A stretch of DNA of 33,646 nt from a virus. The stretch spans positions 1 through 33,646 of IMG/VR virus record IMGVR_UViG_3300034198_014730, one strand, 5' to 3'. A program made the translations under genes and the position numbers. The notes beneath the pieces are model-generated. The model did not search any database and had not been told where the DNA came from. It worked only from the letters and a program-made list of their open reading frames with translations. Shown here piece by piece: positions 8,444-15,712 of the stretch (its first letter is position 1; each line of letters opens with the position of its first letter).

Positions 8444-9263
8444 GAAGAAGATCATCGACGCAGGATCATCGGGCGAGTGGGGCTGGCACGCGACGGAACT
8501 CGCGCTGCGGTGTCCGCGAATGTTCGCCTACACCTACCGCGTGCCGGAAGGCGGTCACGGGGAGGACGATCGTCCTGCGCTGCTCAAGGGATCGCTGGTC
8601 CATCAGGGCCTCGCGCACCACTACGCAAGGCTCGAATCGATTCAGCAGGGCCGTGACCCGGACGAGTGGGCCATCCCCGACGTGGCGATCGAGGCGTGCG
8701 CCGAGAAGTTGGGCAGGCACGCCCTCAAGTACGTCGAGATCGCGAAGCGAACGGTGCGCGAGTACACCCGGCACTGGGCGAACGAGCGTCTCGTCGTCAT
8801 GCACGTCGAGGAGGTCTTCAAGAGCGACATCGCGGGCTATCGCTTCACGCAGCGCTTCGATCTCGTCGTGCGCGAAGTCGATGACAAGGTCTGGATCTAC
8901 GATCACAAGACCACCGGACGCCTGTCTTCGGCCGTCGCGGAGCGCTACACGCTCTCGGGGCAGTTCCTCGGAATGGCGAGTTTCGGCTCGCGCATCTGGG
9001 GCAAGGAGTTCGGCGGCGTGAAGTTGAACCTCATCCAACTCTCCGACGGGCCGAAGGACGCCGAGTTCGCACGGCGCACGCCTGATCCTGCGCCCGGCGC
9101 GCTCAAGTCGTTCCCCATGACCGTGCTGCACGCACGCCAGCGGATCGAAGACCTCGACAAGTCGGGCCTCGATCCCGAGGAATGGCCGATGACGATGAGC
9201 GAGCAGACGTGCATCACCGCCTACGGCCGGTGCGAGCACTTCGATCGGTGCCGGTTCGGATGA
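8430..9263 (+). CDS. Cas4/RecB-like PD-(D/E)XK nuclease with Fe-S cysteines
   Basis: 277 residues from ATG 8430, which has GGGAGG upstream; longer in-frame starts would run through the preceding gene. The motifs fit the Cas4/AddB/RecB nuclease family. They are HATELALRCPRMFAY with the first cluster cysteine (C28), a G-x2-VHQGL-x-HHY helix, RFDLVV (catalytic Asp), YDHKTTGR (the D-x-K active site, about 158-161), and a C-terminal triplet C261-x6-C268-x5-C274. One upstream plus three C-terminal cysteines is the usual 4Fe-4S arrangement. It probably processes DNA ends with the helicase and Sak4-like ATPase encoded nearby. No Cas1/Cas2 or CRISPR array is present, so a role in replication/recombination is more likely than adaptation. 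Confidence 0.88.
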   Translation: MTTTEKKIIDAGSSGEWGWHATELALRCPRMFAYTYRVPEGGHGEDDRPALLKGSLVHQGLAHHYARLESIQQGRDPDEWAIPDVAIEACAEKLGRHALKYVEIAKRTVREYTRHWANERLVVMHVEEVFKSDIAGYRFTQRFDLVVREVDDKVWIYDHKTTGRLSSAVAERYTLSGQFLGMASFGSRIWGKEFGGVKLNLIQLSDGPKDAEFARRTPDPAPGALKSFPMTVLHARQRIEDLDKSGLDPEEWPMTMSEQTCITAYGRCEHFDRCRFG

Positions 9264-9463
9264 CGGCCGTCCGGCTCTCGCGCGGGCTCTGCATGCTCGT
9301 CGCGTTCACCTCCCTGATCGGCGCACCGGCCTTCGCCAACATCGGAACCGACGAACTCGTGCCGTGGTTCTGCGCGACCATGCTCTCGTCCGCGATCGGT
9401 TTCATGCTGTTCGACCACGAATACAAGCGACTTCGCCGCGAAGATCGCGATCTCAACGACTGA
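9260..9463 (+). CDS. Small membrane or exported protein
   Basis: 67 residues from ATG 9260, which overlaps the nuclease stop (ATGA). Residues 3-26 look like a signal peptide (VRLSRGLCMLVAFTSLIGAPAFA, with an AFA end). A second hydrophobic stretch (WFCATMLSSAIGFMLF) is followed by a charged tail (EYKRLRREDRDLND). It may therefore be a cleaved inner-membrane protein or one with two membrane spans. No family recognised. Confidence 0.6.
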   Translation: MTAVRLSRGLCMLVAFTSLIGAPAFANIGTDELVPWFCATMLSSAIGFMLFDHEYKRLRREDRDLND

Positions 9464-9490
9464 CGGCGCATCGCGCCAAGGAGTCCCACC

Positions 9491-9841
9491 ATGTCCCTCC
9501 CCCCGAAAGACCTGCTCGTCCCCGGCCCGTGGACCGTCAAGGGCAACACCGTCCTCGACGCGCACGGCCGCACCGTCTGCGTCGTGTTCGCCCGCAACGC
9601 GACCGCGCACGCCTACTGGATCGCCGAGACGCCGAAGCTCATGGCGGGCACCGACGGCGAGATCCACATCGAGTCCGACGAGATCGACGAGCTTCGCAAG
9701 ACCGTGACGCGGCTTCGCCGGGAACTCGACACCGCCCATGACGAGATCGCTGACGGCGCGCTTCTCCTGACCGACCACAAGCGCGACATCTCCGACCTCC
9801 GCGAGAAGCTGACTACGCTTGAAAACAAGGCGAAAGCGTGA
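9491..9841 (+). CDS. Small protein with C-terminal coiled coil
   Basis: 116 residues. The start is set by AAGGAG at 9478-9483, preceded by a leader hairpin (GGCGC-ATC-GCGCC, 9465-9477). The N-terminal part (GPWTVKGNTVLDAHGRTVCVVF...YWIAETPKLM) resembles a common small phage protein module in which a PW-x-V sequence precedes a short beta hairpin. Residues about 58-116 are heptad-like (IDELRKTVTRLRRELDTAHDEI) and should form a coiled coil. Function unknown. A promoter lies just downstream, so this is the last gene before the next transcription unit. Confidence 0.75.
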   Translation: MSLPPKDLLVPGPWTVKGNTVLDAHGRTVCVVFARNATAHAYWIAETPKLMAGTDGEIHIESDEIDELRKTVTRLRRELDTAHDEIADGALLLTDHKRDISDLREKLTTLENKAKA

Positions 9842-9857
9842 ATCGACACGATCGCTC

Positions 9858-9885
9858 TTGACAGGTGTCACAGCGTTCCTATAGT
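9858..9885 (+). promoter_or_regulatory. Strong sigma-70-type promoter with operator
   Basis: TTGACA (9858-9863), 16-base spacer, TATAGT (9880-9885): close to consensus. The inverted repeat TGACAGGTGTCA (9859-9870) overlaps the -35 box, as in the promoters at 5399-5442 and 15415-15450. It reads into the Sak4-like ATPase gene starting at 9915. Confidence 0.85.
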
Positions 9886-9914
9886 CTCCCCAACACCGAT
9901 CACGGAGTTCCCAA

Positions 9915-10796
9915 GTGACCACCGTCCCCTACAACGGCGACAAGGCAGTCGTCGCTCTCTACGGACCCAGCGGCGTCGGCAAGACCACCGACCTGCTTTA
10001 CTCGTTCCCCACCGGCTTGTTCGTCGCCCCTCCGGGTGCGCTGAAGCCCGCCGACCACGTCGTCGGCTTCGTGCCCGAATCGATTGAGGCCGCGACGATC
10101 ATGGACGCGACCAAGATCGTGAAGGACCACGGCAAGAGCACGAAGTACGACGCGATCATCGTCGACGACTTCTCGCTCCTCTCCGAGGCCACCGTCAACG
10201 TGCTCGAAAAGAAGCACACGGGCTTCAAGCTCTGGGGCGCGCTGCGCGACGCAGTGCTCGACTTCAGAGACACCGCGCGCCACGCCGGTCTCCACGTCGT
10301 CCTGACGGCTCACGAGTCTACGCCCCGCACGGTCTCGGGCACCTTCGTTCGCGGAGGCCCGCGTCTGCCGGGACGGCTCCCGGAGGACCTGCCGACCGCG
10401 TGTGACCTCGTCCTCCGCGCCGCCTACGACGGCACTCGTCGCGGCTGGCACGCCGTCTACCGCTGCACGATCGACGATACGCAGTGGATCACGAAGGACC
10501 GTCACGGCGTCACGCCGGACAAGGCCCCGATGAACACGGCCGAGATCCTTCGTGCCGCGGGCTACCAAATCCGCCGCGCCCCCGGTCTTGAGTGGCAGGA
10601 GGAACTCGTCGAGGTCCTCGCCACGGCGCTCTACATGCCGGGCTCCGACGAGAAGGCGCTCATGCAGGAAGCTGTCGAACTCTGCCGTGAGAAGACGCAG
10701 AACGATTTGCACGTTCGCTGGGTGATGCGCGACGCACTCGATCGCGCCGCGATCCGTCGCGCTCACCGAGACGTGCTCCAGATGTATCTGGCCTAA
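9915..10796 (+). CDS. Sak4-like RecA-fold recombination ATPase
   Basis: 293 residues, GTG start at 9915 with ACGGAG upstream. Walker A is GPSGVGKT (17-24) and Walker B is YDAIIVDDFSLL (about 78-89), followed by VVLTAHE, a sensor-like strand. This is the pattern of the phage AAA/RecA-fold group that includes Sak4, single-strand annealing ATPases that work with an SSB-like partner. The partner is probably the next gene. The palindrome variant GAATCGATTG is translated as ESIE at 10077. First gene of the unit driven by the 9858 promoter. Some members of this ATPase group are annotated only as phage nucleotide-binding proteins, so the recombination role is inferred. Confidence 0.82.
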   Translation: MTTVPYNGDKAVVALYGPSGVGKTTDLLYSFPTGLFVAPPGALKPADHVVGFVPESIEAATIMDATKIVKDHGKSTKYDAIIVDDFSLLSEATVNVLEKKHTGFKLWGALRDAVLDFRDTARHAGLHVVLTAHESTPRTVSGTFVRGGPRLPGRLPEDLPTACDLVLRAAYDGTRRGWHAVYRCTIDDTQWITKDRHGVTPDKAPMNTAEILRAAGYQIRRAPGLEWQEELVEVLATALYMPGSDEKALMQEAVELCREKTQNDLHVRWVMRDALDRAAIRRAHRDVLQMYLA

Positions 10797-10950
10797 CGGC
10801 CGAATCGATTCGCCCATTCCGGGCGATCTCACCTGCGGCACCAACCTAGTCCCAGCCGCAGGGACCCCTCCTCTCCGCACGGAGGCAAAACAGGCGGCAG
10901 GCCCCACGGAACCCAAGGGACGGGCAACACCGGGGATCAGGAGAAGGCAG

Positions 10951-11490
10951 ATGAGCAACTGGACTTTGAAGGCGAACTTCGCGGGCGTGGCCGAGCGCAA
11001 CGTGGGCGGCGGATACAAGGAGCCCGAGACCGGCGCGTACAAGGTGAAGATCACCGGCACTGAGCAGAACGAGAAGGAAGGCCGTTCCAGCGTGAAGTTC
11101 CAGACCGTGATCGCCGAGGGTGACTATCAGGGCAGCGAGACCCGCCTGTTCCTCGGCACCGACCTCTCGAAGCAGGGCAACCTCCGCTCGTGGAAGACGG
11201 CGATGTTGTCCGTCGGCTTCACGTCCGCGCAGATCGAGGCGGGCGAGGTCGAGTTCGACAGCGGCACCTTCGACGGCAAGATCGCCTACATCTACTACAA
11301 GGCGAAGGACCCGAACGACGCGACGAGCCAGTCCGACCGGCAGTTCATCACGCCGGAGCAGTACCAGCGCCTCGTCGGCCAGTCGTCGGGCTCGATCGCG
11401 CCCGCGAAGGTGAACGGCGCTCCGCAGATGACGGCCTCGGCTCCCGCCCCCAAGTCGGGCAACGCCCTGCGGAACATGCTCGGCCGGTAA
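10951..11490 (+). CDS. Probable ssDNA-binding protein (DUF669-like)
   Basis: 179 residues with AGGAGAAGG before the ATG. The beta-rich body (TGAYKVKITGTEQNEKEGRSS, then VIAEGDYQGSETRLFL) and the pattern of a G-x-Y-x-G-x2-(T/L) strand followed by a region about 35 residues later ending in GKIAYIYYKAKD resemble DUF669 and related phage OB-fold ssDNA-binding proteins. The last 45 residues are a flexible Q/S/A/P tail ending in GNALRNMLGR, a likely protein-interaction tip as in SSB proteins, though not the acidic DDDIPF type. Position directly after the Sak4-like ATPase supports an SSB/annealing partner role. The 154-base gap before it carries a palindrome copy (10802) and a small GC-rich inverted repeat. 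Confidence 0.7.
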   Translation: MSNWTLKANFAGVAERNVGGGYKEPETGAYKVKITGTEQNEKEGRSSVKFQTVIAEGDYQGSETRLFLGTDLSKQGNLRSWKTAMLSVGFTSAQIEAGEVEFDSGTFDGKIAYIYYKAKDPNDATSQSDRQFITPEQYQRLVGQSSGSIAPAKVNGAPQMTASAPAPKSGNALRNMLGR

Positions 11491-11555
11491 TCCCCCCTAC
11501 CGGAAGGGCATAGGCGGCGCGACGCCGCAGGGGACTGAGTGAAAGGCTCGGTCAC

Positions 11556-11594
11556 GGCCGGGGGCGAGGTGGGGCCCCCGGCCACTTCTTTTTT
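11556..11594 (+). terminator. Strong intrinsic terminator abutting the polymerase ribosome binding site
   Basis: GGCCGGGGGC (11556-11565) pairs perfectly with GCCCCCGGCC (11574-11583), followed by ACTTC and six T's (11589-11594). The GGAGG for the polymerase gene begins at the next base (11595), so the polymerase start codon (11606) is only 11 bases past the U-tract. I see no promoter between the stem and the start codon, so polymerase expression must rely on read-through, antitermination or processed RNA. Confidence 0.85.
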
Positions 11595-11605
11595 GGAGGT
11601 TCACG

Positions 11606-14248
11606 ATGGGCGCAGGGCAAGTGCTGATTCACCAGATGCGACAGGCCGGGACCTACGATCCCGAGAAGCTCGGCGCGCGATGCGACAAGTGCGTCCTGCG
11701 TGAGATGCGCGTCGGTGGGCCGGTGCCGCCCGAGATCGACTTCGGCAACTCGATTGCCATCATCGCCGAGTCGCCCGGCGAGAAAGAAGTCGAGCGCATG
11801 CGGCCGTTGGTTGGTGCGTCGGGGCTGGAGTTCAACAACTCGCTCTCGGCGATCGGCATGAGCCGCAAGGACCTGAACCTCCACAACGCTCTCGCGTGCC
11901 GCCCGCCCGAGAACGACCTCGACAAGGTCCTGCTCAAGTGGCAGCGCGGCAACAAGAAACTGGAGGAGCCGCTCCCGAGCCCGATCGAGTGCTGCCGCCC
12001 GCGGTTGCTCAACGAGATCGACGGCGTGTCGAACATCGTGACGCTCGGCAAGGTCGCCTACCAGAGCGTGACCCAGCGCGCCAAGAGCGTGATGGAGATT
12101 CGCGGCGGCCCCATCGAGGGCTGGTTCGACGAGATGTCGAACTTCTGCACGGGCGACTCAATCGATTCGCAGCACCATCGAGTGAAGATCCTTCCGACGC
12201 TGCACCCGGCCTTCGTGATCCGCACGCGGCGCTGGGCCCGCGCGTTCAAGAGCGATCTCTCGCGCGCGTTCCGCTGGTTCACCGTCGGCCTCAACTGGCG
12301 GGAGCCCGACATCACGATCAATCCGAGCCCCGCCGTGCTGGCCGCGTTTCTGGCGAACAGCGAGACGACCTACGCGGTCGACTTGGAGACCTCGTTCGAT
12401 GACCCGACGTGCAACGACCTCCGCACCGTCGGCATCGGCCACGAGAGCGCAGCCGTCGTCTGCGTGCTGAAGTCCATCGAGACCGGCGACTCGGCCTACC
12501 CGTCGCACATCGACCACGACATTCGACGCATCCTGAAGGACTTCTTCATGGACAAGTCGAAGATCAAGGTGGGCCACAACGCCGGGTACTTCGACCAGAT
12601 GGTCATCCGAAACCACTTCGGGATCGACATGGACCCGCTGTGGGACACGATCCTCATGCACCGTGTCGTCGAGCCGGAACTTCCGCACAAGCTCGCCTAC
12701 GTCGGCAGCATTTACACCGACGTGACCTCGTGGAAGGAGAACCACACGGCGAGCGAGGCGCGCAGCGATCAAGAGCTTGCGGCCTACAACGGCATCGACT
12801 GCGTCGTCACCGCGCGCGTCGCACCGCAACTCGCGCAAGCGGCTCGTCTGCGTGGACAGATGGACGTGATGAAGTTCGATCATCGCGTGCAGAAGGTCTG
12901 CGTCGGCCTCCACGAGAACGGACTCCTCGTCGATCGCGCGGCCCGTGACGTCATCGCGAAGAAGCTCCTGATCGACATGGCCGAGTACAAGCGGCAGGGC
13001 AGCGAGATCGTCGGCAAGCCGATCAACATGAACAGCGTGTACCAGCTTCGCGATCTCATCTTCGGCGAGTGGAAGATCCAGCCCGCCGAGTACACGAAGC
13101 TCGGCGACCCCTCGACCAACGACGAATCGATTCGCACGATGCGCTCGTCGAACAAGGACAACAAGCAAGCCGTCGCCTTCTTCGACACGCTGCGCCGCTA
13201 CCGCACCGTCGCGAAGGAGTACGGCACCTACGTCAGGCGCCTCATCCCCTACGGGATGCCGCTCGATCTCACCGTCGGCTTTCAGAACGAAGACGAGCAA
13301 GAGGACGCCGAGCGCGGACTGATCCTCCGAGACGGCCGCGTGCGGCCTGACTACAACGCGCACGGCACCACGTCGGGCCGACTGAGCAGCTCGAACCCCA
13401 ACGCGCAAAACTGGCCGAAGCACCTTCGCAAGATGATCGTGCCGCAGAAGGGCTGCGTGATCGTCGGCGCAGACGCCGATCAGTTGGAACTCCGAATCAT
13501 CACGGCCATCGCGCAGATCAAGGTGTACCTCGACGCCTTCGCGGCCAAGATGGACCCGCACGCGATGACGGCGAGCCTCATGTTCGGAAAAAACTTCACG
13601 TCGCTCACGCCGAAGACCGAGCAGTGGGACAAGCTGCGTAACCTCTCGAAGGGCATCAAGTACGCGAGCTTCTACGGCTCAGGTGATGAGACGGTCCACG
13701 GCATCATCACGAGCGCAGAAGACAAGCAGGGCAACCTGATGTACCCGGACCTCACCGTCCGCGAGGTCGCCACGATCCGGCGCAACTGGCTCAAGGGCAT
13801 CCCAGAACTGCCGAAGTTCTGGGAGGACAAGATGGATGAGTACCGGAGCAACGGCTTCGTGCTCGACCCGATCCTCGGCCGTCGCCGTGACTTCGAGGAT
13901 GGCGAGGCGTTCAACGAAATCGTGAACCACCCGATCCAGAGCGCGGGCGCGCACATCATCCACATGAGTACCTTCGATCTGCTCGAAGAGATTCCCTTCG
14001 GCAAGTGGGGACCGGGAACCGGGCTCATCTCGCAGGTCCACGACGCCGTGTACGTCGAGGTGCCGTGCGATCACGGCAAGCACGATGGGAAGGATGCCGA
14101 GTTCGGATGGTGCCCGCCGGGATGCCGGTGCGAGGCCAACTGGGCCGCGCGCACGATCGAGAAGCATATGAACCGTTCGCTGCCGCAACTGCCGGGTGTT
14201 CCGTTCAGCGCGAAGGCGAAAATCGGAATGACGTGGGGAGACGTGTAA
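11606..14248 (+). CDS. Family-4 uracil-DNA glycosylase / DNA polymerase I fusion
   Basis: 880 residues in three parts. (1) Residues 1-210: family-4 uracil-DNA glycosylase. Fe-S cysteines C26-DK-C29, RPPEN with C97, and ECC near 129; motif A IIAESPGEKE with RPLVGASG; motif B LPTLHPAFV (about 196-204). (2) About 250-400: 3'-5' exonuclease with VDLETS (Exo I), VGHNAGYFDQ (Exo II) and YNGIDCV (Exo III). (3) About 430-880: family A polymerase. Motif A GADADQLELR (about 621-630), motif B KGIKYASFYG, motif C QVHDAVYVEV (about 810). Motif C has HDA where most family A enzymes have HDE; the catalytic Asp is kept. A Cys/His-rich insert (CDHGKHDGKDAEFGWCPPGCRC span, 14066-14135) follows motif C. N-terminal glycosylase-like domains on phage polymerases are known, for example in SPO1. 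It is the element's likely replicative polymerase. Confidence 0.95.
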   Translation: MGAGQVLIHQMRQAGTYDPEKLGARCDKCVLREMRVGGPVPPEIDFGNSIAIIAESPGEKEVERMRPLVGASGLEFNNSLSAIGMSRKDLNLHNALACRPPENDLDKVLLKWQRGNKKLEEPLPSPIECCRPRLLNEIDGVSNIVTLGKVAYQSVTQRAKSVMEIRGGPIEGWFDEMSNFCTGDSIDSQHHRVKILPTLHPAFVIRTRRWARAFKSDLSRAFRWFTVGLNWREPDITINPSPAVLAAFLANSETTYAVDLETSFDDPTCNDLRTVGIGHESAAVVCVLKSIETGDSAYPSHIDHDIRRILKDFFMDKSKIKVGHNAGYFDQMVIRNHFGIDMDPLWDTILMHRVVEPELPHKLAYVGSIYTDVTSWKENHTASEARSDQELAAYNGIDCVVTARVAPQLAQAARLRGQMDVMKFDHRVQKVCVGLHENGLLVDRAARDVIAKKLLIDMAEYKRQGSEIVGKPINMNSVYQLRDLIFGEWKIQPAEYTKLGDPSTNDESIRTMRSSNKDNKQAVAFFDTLRRYRTVAKEYGTYVRRLIPYGMPLDLTVGFQNEDEQEDAERGLILRDGRVRPDYNAHGTTSGRLSSSNPNAQNWPKHLRKMIVPQKGCVIVGADADQLELRIITAIAQIKVYLDAFAAKMDPHAMTASLMFGKNFTSLTPKTEQWDKLRNLSKGIKYASFYGSGDETVHGIITSAEDKQGNLMYPDLTVREVATIRRNWLKGIPELPKFWEDKMDEYRSNGFVLDPILGRRRDFEDGEAFNEIVNHPIQSAGAHIIHMSTFDLLEEIPFGKWGPGTGLISQVHDAVYVEVPCDHGKHDGKDAEFGWCPPGCRCEANWAARTIEKHMNRSLPQLPGVPFSAKAKIGMTWGDV

Positions 14249-14442
14249 TGGGGACCATGCTGTTCTTCTTCTGCCTGTTCTGCACTGGTGCGGCCGTCAT
14301 CGCTGCGGCCTTCTGGGACTCGCGCAAGGGTGCCGAGAAGAGGCGAGCACAAAAGGCTTGGCGTGAGACGACTTCGACGACGATGCAAGCCGGTAAGACG
14401 CGCCACGTCGTCATCACCTACACCGTCGGGGACGACGAATGA
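14248..14442 (+). CDS. Small membrane-anchored protein
   Basis: 64 residues; the ATG overlaps the polymerase stop (TAATG), so it is coupled to it. One N-terminal hydrophobic segment (MLFFFCLFCTGAAVIAAAFW, about 4-23) is followed by a basic linker and a beta-like end (TRHVVITYTVGDDE). Longer in-frame starts lie inside the polymerase gene and lack a ribosome site. No family recognised. Confidence 0.65.
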   Translation: MGTMLFFFCLFCTGAAVIAAAFWDSRKGAEKRRAQKAWRETTSTTMQAGKTRHVVITYTVGDDE

Positions 14443-14723
14443 GCGACGCGCGCGACTTCGTGAATCGATTCGCTGATGACAACGACATCGAGTTGCTCGT
14501 GATGGATGGTCACGACGACGCGATCCTCGGAGTCGGCCAGCGCTTCACGGACTACTTCGTCGTCTACGACTGGCGGCGAGTGATCGAGAAGCTCATGGCC
14601 GAGGGCATGACGTACGAGGAGGCCGTCGAGTATCACGAGTTCAATCAGGTGGGCGCGTGGGTCGGGCCGCGCACACCCGTGTTCCTTTACAAGCCCGAGG
14701 ACACGGAGGTCTCCGATGGCTGA
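14439..14723 (+). CDS. Conserved small phage protein
   Basis: 94 residues, ATGA overlap with the previous gene. The sequence D-D-AILGVGQRF, VVYDWRRVIEKLMAEGMTYEEAVEYHEFN and GAWVGPRTPVFL matches a small family that I recognise as widespread in phages and plasmids but without a known function. Conserved features are the AI(L/I)G start, the YD-x3-VI-x2-L-x3-GM helix and the G-A-W-VG-x-xTP end. It contains one palindrome copy near its start (14462, translated NRF). Confidence 0.85.
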   Translation: MSDARDFVNRFADDNDIELLVMDGHDDAILGVGQRFTDYFVVYDWRRVIEKLMAEGMTYEEAVEYHEFNQVGAWVGPRTPVFLYKPEDTEVSDG

Positions 14724-15015
14724 TTTGCCCGACATGACGCATTTGCCGATCGACGAGAAGATGGACTACTTCGCGAAGATCCTGAGCGGGATGTTCGACA
14801 TGCTCGGATTTCAGAGCTGCACGATCATCATTCGCGTGAAGGACGACCAGTTCGTCGCGGCGCGGTTCCCAGCGTGCGACGACAAGTGCGCTTCGCCGAA
14901 CCTCTGCACCATCAAGGCGTTCGAGCACGCGGCCGAAGACCTGAAGGGTCAGGCCGAGGCCATTCGCCGCCGTGTCGGTGGCACCACCAAGACGGGAGGA
15001 GGGTACATCCAATGA
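14716..15015 (+). CDS. Small cysteine-containing orphan protein
   Basis: 99 residues, starting within the end of the previous gene. Two amphipathic helices (EKMDYFAKILSGMFDMLGF) precede a beta strand (TIIIRV) and a cysteine cluster (FPACDDKCASPNLCTIK) that could bind a metal. The tail is a helix (FEHAAEDLKGQAEAIRRR) and Gly/Thr-rich end. No family recognised; it lies in a tightly overlapping four-gene run after the polymerase. Confidence 0.7.
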   Translation: MADLPDMTHLPIDEKMDYFAKILSGMFDMLGFQSCTIIIRVKDDQFVAARFPACDDKCASPNLCTIKAFEHAAEDLKGQAEAIRRRVGGTTKTGGGYIQ

Positions 15016-15425
15016 AGATCTTCTTCGCGCATCCGAAGGGCATGGAAGACAGCGAGATCGACGAGTGGTCGAGCAACCTGACGCGCCTGTTCAGCGAGGC
15101 CGATTACGCCGACGTGAGCGTCGTTCCCGGCCGTGACGACTTCAAGCAGTACGCCCCGTCGGCGGGCGGATTCGCGGGCTGGACGCGCGACGTCGCGACG
15201 CGCAAAAACGCGATGACGCAGAAGCCCTACTACGATTGCTTCGTCTCGCCGTACCGCGAGATCGGCAAGGCCACGGCCGACATTCTGACGCTCGCGCTGC
15301 ACTACAACATGCCCGTCGTGCTCGCAGAAAAACTGGAGTGCGGCACCGTCGAAATGCACCGCGTCAATCAAGTGGTAGTAGAGGACGCCGACAACTACAC
15401 CCACGGGTGGTGGCTTGACACTTGA
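15012..15425 (+). CDS. Possible nucleoside deoxyribosyltransferase-fold protein
   Basis: 137 residues, ATGA overlap with the previous stop. It opens with a strand and loop (MKIFFAHPKGM), has DDFKQYAP and WTRDVATRKNAM in the middle, then YDCFVSPYREIGKATADILTLALHYNMPVVL. A strand followed by G-x-ATADI-x-LALHYNMPVV is the layout of Rossmann-like proteins related to nucleoside 2-deoxyribosyltransferases and SLOG/TIR-like domains. No catalytic Glu can be assigned with confidence, so an enzymatic role is uncertain. It ends just before the third operator-containing promoter, whose first TTGACA overlaps its stop. Confidence 0.6.
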   Translation: MKIFFAHPKGMEDSEIDEWSSNLTRLFSEADYADVSVVPGRDDFKQYAPSAGGFAGWTRDVATRKNAMTQKPYYDCFVSPYREIGKATADILTLALHYNMPVVLAEKLECGTVEMHRVNQVVVEDADNYTHGWWLDT

Positions 15426-15450
15426 CAGGACAGGTGTCATCTTGTAGCAA
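15415..15450 (+). promoter_or_regulatory. Promoter with operator for the HTH regulator gene
   Basis: TTGACA at 15422-15427 (a second copy at 15415-15420), 17-base spacer and a weak -10 TAGCAA (15445-15450). An operator-like repeat GGACAGGTGTCA (15428-15439) lies in the spacer and differs by one base from the operator at 9859-9870. The next gene encodes a small HTH protein, so this arrangement suggests self-control. A leader hairpin TGCCG-ATTCC-CGGCA (15460-15474) follows. Confidence 0.65.
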
Positions 15451-15490
15451 CACACGCGATGCCGATTCCCGGCAGATCAAGGAGAGTCCG

Positions 15491-15712
15491 ATGCGACTCA
15501 AGCGCGTGGCTTTACAGGAGAGATCGAGCGAGGTCTCGACGCTCATCCGAGGCCTGATCGACTCAGGCACTTCCATCGACCAGATCGCCGCGGGGGCACA
15601 CGTTTCGCCGAGAACCGTGTACCGCTGGCTCAATGAAGGTCGGGCCCCGCACCCGGCCTTCCTCGAAGCACTGAGGAAGCTGACCAATGCACATCAGCAA
15701 GGTGAAGGGTAA
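15491..15712 (+). CDS. Small helix-turn-helix regulator
   Basis: 73 residues from ATG 15491 with AAGGAGAG 5 bases upstream. Residues about 27-50 (TSIDQIAAGAHVSPRTVYRWLNEG) form a clear helix-turn-helix: helix, G-A-H turn, then a recognition helix SPRTVYRWL, as in XRE/Cro-like or CRP-tail HTHs. There is no second domain, so it probably acts as a dimer. Its promoter carries the TGACA-N2-TGTCA type operator also found at two other promoters (divergent pair and Sak4 unit), making this protein the best candidate for binding all three. It overlaps the next gene by 26 bases. Confidence 0.85.
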   Translation: MRLKRVALQERSSEVSTLIRGLIDSGTSIDQIAAGAHVSPRTVYRWLNEGRAPHPAFLEALRKLTNAHQQGEG

